Shown here one piece after another: positions 7,842-17,059 of a stretch of DNA of 64,000 nt. This DNA comes from Bdellovibrio sp. CG22_combo_CG10-13_8_21_14_all_39_27 (GTDB lineage Bacteria > Bdellovibrionota > Bacteriovoracia > Bacteriovoracales > Bacteriovoracaceae). The notes under the pieces are model-generated. The model worked only from the letters and a program-made list of their open reading frames with translations. It was not told where the DNA came from and searched no databases. Every line of letters starts with the position of its first letter. Position 1 is the stretch's first letter. The stretch spans positions 40,146 to 104,145 of the forward strand of contig PCTW01000044.1 of assembly GCA_002786715.1 (NCBI GenBank), read 5' to 3'. The translations under genes were made by a program, and so were the position numbers.

Positions 7842-9581
7842 ATGCAACTGATCCTCCATCAAACAATGCAGACGATTGGTGATTTCGAAACCATTTTTAA
7901 AGACTTAGAAAAAGCCTTCACGACAAATTCAAAGGGCCCCACTCTTCACCTTTTCCCAGAGCTTTATTTAACTGGATATCCGCTTCAAGACCTTTGCCTT
8001 CAAAGACCTTTTATTGATCGCTATTTGAGTTTGATAGAAAAGATTGACGCATGGTCAAAAAAACTCAAACAAGCCCAAGATATTGGTCTCATCGGTGGAC
8101 TTCATTACGAATTTGATCAGAATGGACTTCCTCTGAATATTGAAAATGTTATATACAAGCTAGTCCCAGGACAAAAACTAGAGTGCCTCTATACTAAACG
8201 CTTACTTCCCAATTATGACATTTTTGACGAGAAAAAATACTTCACATCGGTCAATAGACCACAAATTCATACTCTGTTCGACAAAAGAATTGGAGTGATG
8301 ATTTGTGAAGATATGTGGTCCTCGACAACTCATAACGAGGATCCGACTGAAGACCTAATTAAGCAAATTTCACAGTCAGGCCCAGTAGAAGCAATCATCA
8401 ATATATCAGCTTCACCATTTTTCGTCGGCAAGCATGAAAAGAGAATCGCTCGTGCAAAAGAGATTTCCCATCTATGCAAGGCCCCCTTTTATTACGTGAA
8501 TCGCATTGGCGGTGAAGATGAGATATTGTTTGATGGACAAAGTTTTGCCGTCAATGGAGACGAGGTATTAGACCAGGCCAAGAGATTTATTCCTCAAGAT
8601 CTGACTGTTCCACTTCCTATTTATCAAAGTTCAAAGAAAGTTGAGTCCAATAAAAAAGATAATACTTGGGAATCTCTCTTCTCCCCTTCATTTGAAAGTG
8701 GAAAAAAGGGAAAGACCAATATGAGAACTTTTAGCGAAGCTGAATTAGCAGAAATGCTCGAGGGGCTTTGTTTTGGTTTCCAACAATATGCTCAAAAATG
8801 TGGATTTAGCAAATTTACCATCGCCCTCTCAGGTGGCATTGATTCCGCCTTAGTTCTAACCATAGCGAGACTTTCGCTCGGAGAGAATCAAACGATAGAG
8901 GCCGTTTATATGCCAGGGCTTTTTTCGGCTGGGTTGAGTTATGACCTCTCTTCTGAGTTGTGTAAAAACCTCGGAGTGAGGCTCTATTCACTGCCTATTA
9001 AATTTTTCCATTCTTCGATTAAAAATGCCTTTACCTCAAGCTTTGGTCAGGACATGCAAGGATTGGCCGATGAAAATATTCAAAGTCGATTAAGAGGAGC
9101 CTTGATCTATGCCCGCTCAAACCAAATTGGTTCGATGGTGATTAACACTTCAAATAAGTCTGAAATAGCAGTTGGTTACTCAACTCAATACGGAGACAGC
9201 GTTGGTGCCATTTCAATGTTGGGTGATCTCTATAAAACTGAGGTTTATCAGCTATCCCAATACATTAATAAACGCTATAACAACCTGTTACCCGTGGCCC
9301 TCATTGAGAGAGCCCCCACTGCCGAACTAAGAGAAAACCAGAAAGATCAGGACTCTCTCCCCCCTTACGAGGAACTCGATTGCATTCTAGAAGGGATATT
9401 GTGTTATCGTTTAAATCTTGAGCAAATTGTTGAGCTCGGATTTAAAAGGGAAATTGTTGAAAAAGTCTATCGCCTTTATAAAAACAGTGAATACAAAAGG
9501 CGCCAGTTTTGCCCTATAATAAAAGTAAAATCTAAGAGTTTTGGTTTTGGATATAGAGTTCCGATTACACATAAGTACTAA
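7842..9581 (+). CDS. nadE: Glutamine-dependent NAD+ synthetase
   Basis: A 579-residue two-domain enzyme. Residues 1-260 are a nitrilase-fold glutaminase with the catalytic Glu in 'LFPELYLTGYPLQDL', a Lys in 'YTKRLLPNYDIFDEKKYF' and the Cys in 'GVMICEDMW'. Residues 300-579 are the synthetase, with the P-loop ALSGGIDSALVLTIA, the 'NTSNKSEIAVGYSTQYGD' segment and the terminal 'YKRRQFCPIIKVKSKSFGFG'. The enzyme amidates deamido-NAD+ to NAD+ with ammonia from glutamine. A good ribosome-binding site (GGGAGC) precedes the ATG. The next gene follows after 14 bp. Confidence 0.95.
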   Translation: MQLILHQTMQTIGDFETIFKDLEKAFTTNSKGPTLHLFPELYLTGYPLQDLCLQRPFIDRYLSLIEKIDAWSKKLKQAQDIGLIGGLHYEFDQNGLPLNIENVIYKLVPGQKLECLYTKRLLPNYDIFDEKKYFTSVNRPQIHTLFDKRIGVMICEDMWSSTTHNEDPTEDLIKQISQSGPVEAIINISASPFFVGKHEKRIARAKEISHLCKAPFYYVNRIGGEDEILFDGQSFAVNGDEVLDQAKRFIPQDLTVPLPIYQSSKKVESNKKDNTWESLFSPSFESGKKGKTNMRTFSEAELAEMLEGLCFGFQQYAQKCGFSKFTIALSGGIDSALVLTIARLSLGENQTIEAVYMPGLFSAGLSYDLSSELCKNLGVRLYSLPIKFFHSSIKNAFTSSFGQDMQGLADENIQSRLRGALIYARSNQIGSMVINTSNKSEIAVGYSTQYGDSVGAISMLGDLYKTEVYQLSQYINKRYNNLLPVALIERAPTAELRENQKDQDSLPPYEELDCILEGILCYRLNLEQIVELGFKREIVEKVYRLYKNSEYKRRQFCPIIKVKSKSFGFGYRVPITHKY

Positions 9582-9595
9582 TAAGGAGTATTTCA

Positions 9596-10033
9596 ATGAG
9601 CAAGAAAATGAACACTGTTTTTGATGAATGGAAAAAAATTAAGAACGAGGTTACTAAAAAAGCAAAAGATGGAAACCTCAACATCAAGGAAGTACAACAC
9701 TTGATTCAAAAAGTGGTTAAGCAAGCTGAAGGCGATATCAAGGGATTGGTTGATCACGATGTCAAAAAAGTGATGTCTAGACTCAAAACGGAGAGAAAAG
9801 CATTAGAAAAAATGGTTGATGATGTTCTCCAGGCCGAAATGAAAAAGGCTAAAACTTTTCTCAACAGCTATAAAAAGCAACTAAAAGGTATGCAAAAAAC
9901 TGTTGAAAAAACTTTAAAAAATAAAGTCAAAGTTAAGGTTGTTAAGAAAAAAGTAACTAAAAAGAAAAGTGCTACTCCAAGAAAAAAAGCTACTAAAAAA
10001 GCCGTTGTTGAAACAACAACGACTTCAAAGTAA
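9596..10033 (+). CDS. Lysine-rich histone H1-like / phasin-like protein
   Basis: A 145-residue basic protein with AAGGAG before its ATG. Residues 1-105 are a charged amphipathic helix pattern likely to form a coiled coil. Residues 105-140 are a Lys-rich tail (VKKKVTKKKSATPRKKATKK) like that of histone H1 and of phasin-type nucleoid proteins such as PhaF and AlgP. Such tails bind DNA non-specifically. It follows nadE by 14 bp and may be cotranscribed. Its stop lies 3 bp from the stop of the convergent giant gene. Function as a nucleoid or granule protein is inference. Confidence 0.7.
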   Translation: MSKKMNTVFDEWKKIKNEVTKKAKDGNLNIKEVQHLIQKVVKQAEGDIKGLVDHDVKKVMSRLKTERKALEKMVDDVLQAEMKKAKTFLNSYKKQLKGMQKTVEKTLKNKVKVKVVKKKVTKKKSATPRKKATKKAVVETTTTSK

Positions 10034-10036
10034 TTT

Positions 10037-13000
10037 CTAGTTTCTCAAATCAATTACCTTTTCAATTAAATCCCGGGGGATCTTATCCCCTGGGTTAACT
10101 TCACCCTTGATAACTAAGACCTCGTAAGGACGTTCTGGATTTCTTAAATATGTCGTGGTCGCCTTGCCTGCTTCATCCAAAGTTTGAACAACTTGAATCG
10201 CATCAGGATCCATTGCGCCAACACCCATAACTTCCTGCTGGCGAGGATACTTATAACTAAATTCGTTTCGCAAATTCTTCAATCGACTGAGATCGACATC
10301 CGTTTTGGCCTTCATACCACCAACCAGAACTCTTTGTTTCAATAGATGCTGAAACTTTTGATGCTGGCCATAGGGAGCAACCACCATGGCCCCTTGAGCA
10401 AATGCTTTCCCCACCTTTCTATCTTTCGAAGTAGAGTAACCCCAACTTTGACCATACATCGGTCCAGTTTCAGAATGGTCTTTGGCCATTCTAACGATAC
10501 CTTCATCACCATCGACTTCAATTGCTTTGCGATACTTTTCAAGATCATCAAGACCTGCTTTTCTAATATCATCAGCTTTACTTAAACGTTTACCAAGTAC
10601 AGCATTGGAAGCCATATGATTGTTGGATTCTCTGAAGAAGTTAATCAACTCTTCTTCTGATTTAACGCTATTTTTACTCGCGAGACCACGCCATACAACT
10701 TGATCATCATAAAACTGAGACATTTTTCTTTCATAAAGAAGTGGATCAGCTGAAACGGCCTTGCCATACACGTCTTTAAACTCTCTTGTCACTGGCCCTA
10801 AACCAAGTCTTTCAAGTCCCTTCTTTTGATGATCAAAATAAATATTGTCTCGCTTATAAAGTTCAGTGGCTTTCTTATCAATGAAATCCCAAGTTCCAGA
10901 AGGGTCCTTGCCTGTACGAACCAATTCCTTCAAAGCATTGTCCGATTCTATCACCTGCATTCTGTAGTGATGGAAAAGGTTTGGATCAACTTTCTCTACT
11001 CGAGTAAGAACATCTTTCTTGCCTTGGAGCTTAAAGGTTAACTCCATCGTTTCAGGTGGAGCTTTAGGAGAAAGTAAGTAAGGACTCTCTTCAAGTTTGA
11101 GACCCATTCGAGAGCGATACTCAAAATCATCAATGAGTTTTTGGGAATTACGAATTCCTTCTTTAATCTCTTTACTCCAAGCCGAGAGCGGTTGGTAGAG
11201 ATCGTTATTGGTATCAAGAATTCTTGGAGGTGGGAAACCTTCACGTTTAAGAGGATAATAGAGAGCAAACTCTCTGGTCGTTCTACCATTACCATTTCCA
11301 AGGGGATGGATGGAGACCATGTCTCTTTGAAGCTCTGCCAAGTCATCGACAAAGCGATCATATTTTTCAGGAGTATCAATGACTCCTAAGGCATCTCGTT
11401 TTTTATTAAATCTTTGAAGAGCTTCTTCTGTTAAGGCATCTACAAGATTTTTATTCATTCTTGAAGCATCAGAATTCAACCCCATTAACTGTTGCTTAAT
11501 TTCTGAACTTTCTTGATTGATGGCACTTCTTGCAGCACTTACTTCATCATCTACTTTTGACAAGCGTAATTTTGCTGCATCCAAGTTCGAAGAAACCTCT
11601 TCAAGCTTATCTGCAAAGTTAGGATTAAGGCGGGATTTGTTAAGTTCTACTAATTCCGCTTCAAGACGACTTACTTCAGCTTCAAGATTTGGTTTAACAC
11701 GATTTAAGGCACTAAGCCTGTCACTTATTGCCGATTCTTTTGCGAGAAGAGCACGTCTTAGTTCTATGTACTCCACCACTTCTGGATTAGATTTACGAAT
11801 GAGGTTCAGAGCATCTTCAGAAATAACTTCTACGTTTGGATACCAGATTTGCCCTTTGATTAAGCCATCAGAAGTTCTACCCGTTTCAAGAAATGAAACA
11901 TAAGGATTTTCTCTTAAGACTTTAACTGCCTCCGGTGAAATTCCTCGAGAAGCATTTCCGTAAACTTGGCTAGGTCGCATAGCCCCCATATACTGAGGCT
12001 GAAGATTTTCAACTCCACCTTCCATCATTTTAAGATGGATCTTTTTCATCGTTTGAGTATTGAGAGGCGGTTTTTCAGAATTTAACCATACAGAAGCATT
12101 TTGAAAGTTTTCAAAAGCCTTATCACCGTTCTCATTATACTTAAGTCTTAATTTGCTATCAGCAAGTCGAGTTTCACCTTTGGCCATTCTAAGAAGTTCA
12201 TCACTATGATGTTGATAATCAACAAAATACATCCCATCTAAATTTTCACTTAAGCGTTTTATTTCTTCGGAAGAGAGTTTCGCTGTTTGAGAAGGGGCTC
12301 TTCTCATTTTTCCGGCAAACTCTTGTTCTAAGTTTCTAACAAAAATGTCTTTTCTTTTTTGAAAACTAGCATTGGCAAAAGGAGACAACCCTTCGTCTGC
12401 GAATCCTAAAATACTGGTTGGTGGTCGAGCTGCATAACCAGAACGAATCAAGTAGTCACTGTATTCTCTAGGTACACTATTATTATCAAATATTTTTACG
12501 ATGGCCTTTAAGTCTTCGGTCGTTGAAGTGAAGACACCAGTTCCTTTTTTAGCAGAATACTGCATCGATTGTTCAAGAGAGAGAAGAACTTTTTGCTCAA
12601 GCTCTGGAGTTAGAGTCTGTCCTTTTCCTTTCAAATGGTTTGAAAAGTCGCTTATTCTATTTGAAAGTTGTTTTTCACTATTACCAACAGCATCTACTAA
12701 TTGAAAATTCTCTAAACTCTTAGGAGTTTTATTATAGGAATATTTTCCAGCAGAATCTCTAATAATGGTTCGACCATCACTTAAGACAAGTTTTCCATCT
12801 TTCAAAACTTCACTGAGTGACTTCGGTCCACTTGGGGTAAAAATAACAGTACTGTCTCTCAAAGAAGGACTAACGGCCAGATAGAGTTCATCCCCTTTAT
12901 CCGTTGTTGCTTTGGCAAAATTCTTAAGCCCGATATTGGGATTAGAACCTTCTTGGGTAACTTTTAAAATATCATCTCGATGTTTATTTAAAAAATTAAT

Positions 13001-16000
13001 GTAATCATCAAAAATCAAATTTCCATTGGCATCTTTAATAGCATAACGTTTAACTAGAGCATTAATTCTGTTCTCATAGAGTTCCGTTATATGAATACTT
13101 TTTTCAACCTTCGGCCCATCCCCATAATTCCAAACCTTATACTTTGCACGATTTGAAAACCTCACTTCAGTGGTGACTTCACTGGCAATATCATCAAGGT
13201 ATCCTTTTTCCAGGTATTGCCCTTTTTTGAAAAGCTTGATGTATTCAAGCTTATCTCCATTCGGAGTTGGCTTTAAAAAGACGATGGCATCATCGCCATT
13301 TTTGAGTTTGATAATCGTGGCATCAGCCCCCTTCACGGGATCTAAACTTAAACTACCTTTTCTTAGCTCAAATAAAATATCATCTTTAGCAGCATTTAAA
13401 GGCTTTGAAAGATTTGTGATTTTAGAGTTTTTTTCAATTCTTTGAACTAAATCAGCATAACTGTTTTCAGCTTCAGCTTTACTAAGCACCGAAGGATATT
13501 CATCAAAGTAGGCACCGAATCCACCAGAGTCTCCGATGTGAATCAACTTTCCATCGACCGTTTCAAAATATTTTAAGCCTGTTGTTTTTGCATATTCTTT
13601 TAAACTGACCGATTTCCCTTCAGAATAAACTCTATAATGCTCTGGCAGAAAATCATTTCTCAAAATCAGTAAATCTTCTTTGCCGTTGAGAGACTTTAAG
13701 CTTATTAAGTTCTCAGGTACTAAATCTTTGGCAGTAAACTTCCCCGAATTCATTAAGGCTTCAATTTCATCTGCATTTTTATTCAAAAAGCTGGCAAAGT
13801 TTGGATCTTTTGAGGCTTTTGCCACATCATCGATGACCTGCTTATAGCTCGCCACCGGAGCATCTTCGATGACTTCAAACATGGCCTGTCGAGCATTCTT
13901 ATTTCCAAATCGATTTGTCACGCGGATGGCATTTCCGTCTGATAGTCTTAAGAGATCGCCAAACTCAGGAGGAAGGTCACTCAGTCTTGTATATTTTGCT
14001 TTGGCAAAAGGATTCCATCTGCTTTTCTCTAGGGAGAAAACGAAAGAGTCTGAATATAAGTCTGGATCTTTAACTAAAAGATAGCGTATTCCATCTTTTG
14101 GATTATGGGCCCAGACCAAATTTTCAGGTTGAAGCATTTCTTCTTTGATTTTTCCCGATTTTAAAAGCTCAGCAAGATTTGATTTATGCAACTCTCTAAA
14201 AGCTTTCAATTCTTCAGCGTTAATTCCTCTCGCTGCTTCAAATGCAATCCCTCTTGCCGGAATAACTTCTCTAAATCCTTTACCTGCTAAACCCGATCGT
14301 AAAAGATTATCTATCTCATCAGTCGTATAACCTGCTTCTTTTAAGATCCTGGCTTTTTGACGAATTTCATCTGAAGTGTAAGAGAAAACTTTTGCTCCTC
14401 TTTCTGCTCCTACTTCATGGGCTTGAAACAATCCATTCTTTAATTTAGAAACCTCTTCTGCTTTCATGGCTTTCGTATTTCGACCAGTAAGTCTCACCGC
14501 TTCAAGAAAGCGATCTTCTGGAACCATTTCTGCATTTTTTAATATCTCTCCACTATGAAAATAGCGCTTCCCATCGAGCTTCAACGCCATTCGCGACGGC
14601 TTTGATTTCCAGTTATTAAATTCGATAAGAAGTTTTTCTTTAGTGGAAGGATCTTGAACAGCTTGAATCCGAGTCATCAGATCTCTTTCCGCCTCAACTA
14701 CTTTAGTTTTCGAAATCGTTTTGACGAACTCGTCTTCATACCGAAGCTCAGGAAAAAGTTCATCAATAACTTTATTGAGTTCAATTTTTTGTGGACTCTT
14801 TGTAAAAAGGTCATCCAAAACGACAGCTCTATTAGCTTGAACTTTCGTTAAATAATCAGCTCTAAGAGCTTCATACTTTCTTGCATCTTCAACTAAAGCC
14901 GACATTTCAGTAGGACTCATACTAGGAGAGCGAGGAGCCGAAAGTCGTGTTTCCAAAATGGCCATTTCTTTGGCAACATCATCAACATTATTGAGTGCAG
15001 CCGTAGCGCGTCCACTTAATCCAACAGAACGAACCCCACCTGAAACTACAGCATTTACTTTTCCACTTAAAAGATCTCCGGCCTTAATTCCTTTTGTGAA
15101 GGCAGCTCTTGTTAACTTATTATCAAATGGAAACGTTACAACTTTAAAAGTTGTTCCTACCGTCTTGCCACCCAGCTGCAAAGTTGTTTTACCTGAGCGA
15201 ACAACTAATCGAGTTAAGCCGTTATCCATCATTCTACCAACGCGAGATAATGCCAGCATGGTAGATTTGTGCAGTGGTGAATTGAGGTATCCTTTTCCTA
15301 GTGTTGTAGCGGATCTTAAAGTCCACTTACCAGCAGCAGTGCCGACCTTCGCCAATTTATCTAAGCGAGTAAGTTGAACTGCTTTTCTCAATTTATCAGA
15401 AACTTTTAAAGTTCGACCTAATTTTACGGCCGCATTAGTTCCATGCTTAATGACTGAGAAAGCTCCCCCTGTTAGAAATGAGGGCACTATTTCTGCCAGC
15501 ACATTACCGAGAACTGAACAGCCTCCTCGAATCATGCTTTTGCAAGACAGACAGTCGAATCCTTCGAGAGGCTCGTTACATTTAGACAAGTGCGGAACAC
15601 CTTCCCATTCCTGGCAAAAGACATCCGACTTGATCCACTCTTTCATCATAGTCATTAGACCTGACCACATTTTTCCCATTGATCCTGGAAAATCGTCAAT
15701 CAGAGCTTGAAAAATACCAGGTTCTTCACTTGCCTGGGCCAGTGCGAGTTGGCCATTTGAAGTTTTATCTTCAATTCCCCAAAAATTATTCCAACCTGAA
15801 ATTACTTTTTTCTTACCCCATTCATAACCCATGCCGAGTAATTCCCAAGTTCCCTTAAGGAAATTCCAAGCGGCATCCACAAATCCTGTCATGAGCTGTG
15901 CAAAACAGTTGTCATCACTTACATCACAGTTTTTTGGCATCGCTTTTTGAAGAGCATCTTGAGCATTTAAGAGTTTTAAAATGGGTCCCACAATTGTGGT

Positions 16001-16486
16001 TGAAGAGCTCACAAGAGCACATTTAAAATCATCACCACATTGACTATTAATTTGAGACTTTTTCTCTTCCGTACATTGATTTTCACTATGCTGTGCTAAT
16101 TGAAGCAGTGAAGGAGGCAAGTCTGGGTTAACGTTTTGATCGGCACGACATTGAGTTTCACCTGAAACAAGGGGTGCTCCTTCTAAGATTGATTGCACAA
16201 GGATAATCTTATCATTAGTAATTTTTATTGACTGTAAATACCCTAAGCAACGATCGTCAATTTCTTTGCCATCATAAAACTTATCAATAGCTTCAGCAGA
16301 GCTGCCTTCAGCGGGTAGGCATTGTTCTTGAATAGCTTTTTTAGTTAACTCTTGAGCTTCTTTAACGAGGTCAGGAAGACATTTTCCGGCAGGACAATCT
16401 TTTTCGAAATTAAACGAATCAGCGAGAAGAGATCCGCTAAAAAATGAAAGAAATAGAATTAATATAATGTTCTTACTCACAATCAA
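10037..16486 (-). CDS. Giant exported protein with Fic domain and C-terminal ART-like domain
   Basis: A 2149-residue protein. A signal peptide (1-22, ending SLLA) precedes a Cys-rich region (about 25-335) and a helical glycine/alanine-rich stretch (320-480). Residues about 765-1270 hold four divergent repeats. A Fic region (about 1470-1800) carries HPLGNGNGRTTR at 1727-1738, with a coiled coil inserted before it (about 1573-1665). The C-terminus (1930-2149) resembles an R-S-E ADP-ribosyltransferase: Arg1933 in VVWRGL, Ser-Thr-Ser 2018-2020 in GYSTSKDRKVGKAFA, and Q-x-E at 2083-2085. Fic enzymes usually AMPylate proteins and ARTs transfer ADP-ribose from NAD+. In the Fic motif Asn replaces the usual acidic metal ligand. 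A secreted effector or toxin is inferred. The start overlaps the upstream exported-protein gene by 14 bp. Confidence 0.75.
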   Translation of the reverse strand: MIVSKNIILILFLSFFSGSLLADSFNFEKDCPAGKCLPDLVKEAQELTKKAIQEQCLPAEGSSAEAIDKFYDGKEIDDRCLGYLQSIKITNDKIILVQSILEGAPLVSGETQCRADQNVNPDLPPSLLQLAQHSENQCTEEKKSQINSQCGDDFKCALVSSSTTIVGPILKLLNAQDALQKAMPKNCDVSDDNCFAQLMTGFVDAAWNFLKGTWELLGMGYEWGKKKVISGWNNFWGIEDKTSNGQLALAQASEEPGIFQALIDDFPGSMGKMWSGLMTMMKEWIKSDVFCQEWEGVPHLSKCNEPLEGFDCLSCKSMIRGGCSVLGNVLAEIVPSFLTGGAFSVIKHGTNAAVKLGRTLKVSDKLRKAVQLTRLDKLAKVGTAAGKWTLRSATTLGKGYLNSPLHKSTMLALSRVGRMMDNGLTRLVVRSGKTTLQLGGKTVGTTFKVVTFPFDNKLTRAAFTKGIKAGDLLSGKVNAVVSGGVRSVGLSGRATAALNNVDDVAKEMAILETRLSAPRSPSMSPTEMSALVEDARKYEALRADYLTKVQANRAVVLDDLFTKSPQKIELNKVIDELFPELRYEDEFVKTISKTKVVEAERDLMTRIQAVQDPSTKEKLLIEFNNWKSKPSRMALKLDGKRYFHSGEILKNAEMVPEDRFLEAVRLTGRNTKAMKAEEVSKLKNGLFQAHEVGAERGAKVFSYTSDEIRQKARILKEAGYTTDEIDNLLRSGLAGKGFREVIPARGIAFEAARGINAEELKAFRELHKSNLAELLKSGKIKEEMLQPENLVWAHNPKDGIRYLLVKDPDLYSDSFVFSLEKSRWNPFAKAKYTRLSDLPPEFGDLLRLSDGNAIRVTNRFGNKNARQAMFEVIEDAPVASYKQVIDDVAKASKDPNFASFLNKNADEIEALMNSGKFTAKDLVPENLISLKSLNGKEDLLILRNDFLPEHYRVYSEGKSVSLKEYAKTTGLKYFETVDGKLIHIGDSGGFGAYFDEYPSVLSKAEAENSYADLVQRIEKNSKITNLSKPLNAAKDDILFELRKGSLSLDPVKGADATIIKLKNGDDAIVFLKPTPNGDKLEYIKLFKKGQYLEKGYLDDIASEVTTEVRFSNRAKYKVWNYGDGPKVEKSIHITELYENRINALVKRYAIKDANGNLIFDDYINFLNKHRDDILKVTQEGSNPNIGLKNFAKATTDKGDELYLAVSPSLRDSTVIFTPSGPKSLSEVLKDGKLVLSDGRTIIRDSAGKYSYNKTPKSLENFQLVDAVGNSEKQLSNRISDFSNHLKGKGQTLTPELEQKVLLSLEQSMQYSAKKGTGVFTSTTEDLKAIVKIFDNNSVPREYSDYLIRSGYAARPPTSILGFADEGLSPFANASFQKRKDIFVRNLEQEFAGKMRRAPSQTAKLSSEEIKRLSENLDGMYFVDYQHHSDELLRMAKGETRLADSKLRLKYNENGDKAFENFQNASVWLNSEKPPLNTQTMKKIHLKMMEGGVENLQPQYMGAMRPSQVYGNASRGISPEAVKVLRENPYVSFLETGRTSDGLIKGQIWYPNVEVISEDALNLIRKSNPEVVEYIELRRALLAKESAISDRLSALNRVKPNLEAEVSRLEAELVELNKSRLNPNFADKLEEVSSNLDAAKLRLSKVDDEVSAARSAINQESSEIKQQLMGLNSDASRMNKNLVDALTEEALQRFNKKRDALGVIDTPEKYDRFVDDLAELQRDMVSIHPLGNGNGRTTREFALYYPLKREGFPPPRILDTNNDLYQPLSAWSKEIKEGIRNSQKLIDDFEYRSRMGLKLEESPYLLSPKAPPETMELTFKLQGKKDVLTRVEKVDPNLFHHYRMQVIESDNALKELVRTGKDPSGTWDFIDKKATELYKRDNIYFDHQKKGLERLGLGPVTREFKDVYGKAVSADPLLYERKMSQFYDDQVVWRGLASKNSVKSEEELINFFRESNNHMASNAVLGKRLSKADDIRKAGLDDLEKYRKAIEVDGDEGIVRMAKDHSETGPMYGQSWGYSTSKDRKVGKAFAQGAMVVAPYGQHQKFQHLLKQRVLVGGMKAKTDVDLSRLKNLRNEFSYKYPRQQEVMGVGAMDPDAIQVVQTLDEAGKATTTYLRNPERPYEVLVIKGEVNPGDKIPRDLIEKVIDLRN

Positions 16487-16991
16487 TTCCTTTAATCATT
16501 TCATCAGCGAGTTTTGTATGTTGAAAATTCGCTTCACTTGATAGAACTTTTGAAAAATACATTTTCCCACGACATTCTATGTAATAACTTTTTTCAATAT
16601 AATGTTTATTATTATGAGTATATTTAACACCGATGCTATTCACTCGGTGCCCTTTTGAGTTGAGTTCTGATGAATAAGGAAAAACTTCATCAATTATTGC
16701 ACCAATTTTTTTGGCCCAATTCAGCTTGAGTTGTTTGAATTGATCCTGATTTTTTTTCATTGATGCTACTTCAAACTCAAAGTTGTCTCCACTTGCGAGA
16801 AAGCTAAGATTACTTCTCTGTCCCATCATGTGCGGAGAAAAAAGAATATAAGGAAATCCCATCACATTCTTTTTTAACTCCCAATCTTTACTTGGAGTTA
16901 AAATGAGTTGCCCTTTCTCTTTAAAATCGAGATTTTCGCAACGAGAGAACACTGGATAGAATAAAAATAAACCCAAACACAACCATTTCAT
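16473..16991 (-). CDS. Small exported protein paired with the Fic/ART giant
   Basis: A 172-residue protein. Its signal peptide spans about residues 1-18 (MKWLCLGLFLFYPVFSRC); the mature protein has two further cysteines near the C-terminus. The layout is a strand-rich start ('LILTPSKDWELKK') then a 'VKYTHNNKHYIEKSYYIECRGKMYFSKV' strand pair. It is loosely like the PsbP/DcrB-type small envelope fold, a weak resemblance. It is the first gene of a two-gene unit and overlaps the giant gene by 14 bp. Such coupling is typical of a chaperone, immunity or maturation partner. That role is inference only. Confidence 0.6.
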   Translation of the reverse strand: MKWLCLGLFLFYPVFSRCENLDFKEKGQLILTPSKDWELKKNVMGFPYILFSPHMMGQRSNLSFLASGDNFEFEVASMKKNQDQFKQLKLNWAKKIGAIIDEVFPYSSELNSKGHRVNSIGVKYTHNNKHYIEKSYYIECRGKMYFSKVLSSEANFQHTKLADEMIKGIDCE

Positions 16992-17059
16992 GGTGGACTC
17001 ATCGACAATATCCGACCAAATGCTTAGGATTATTTTAAAATGAATGTAAAATTAAAGTC

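Noticed and set aside
14958..15377. 139-codon plus-strand frame
   Set aside because: Antisense to the giant Fic/ART gene, no ribosome-binding site.
10037..16486. Considered as an Rhs or contact-dependent (CdiA) toxin
   Set aside because: No YD repeats, no haemagglutinin-type filamentous repeats and no TPS domain were seen; only a Sec signal peptide is visible.
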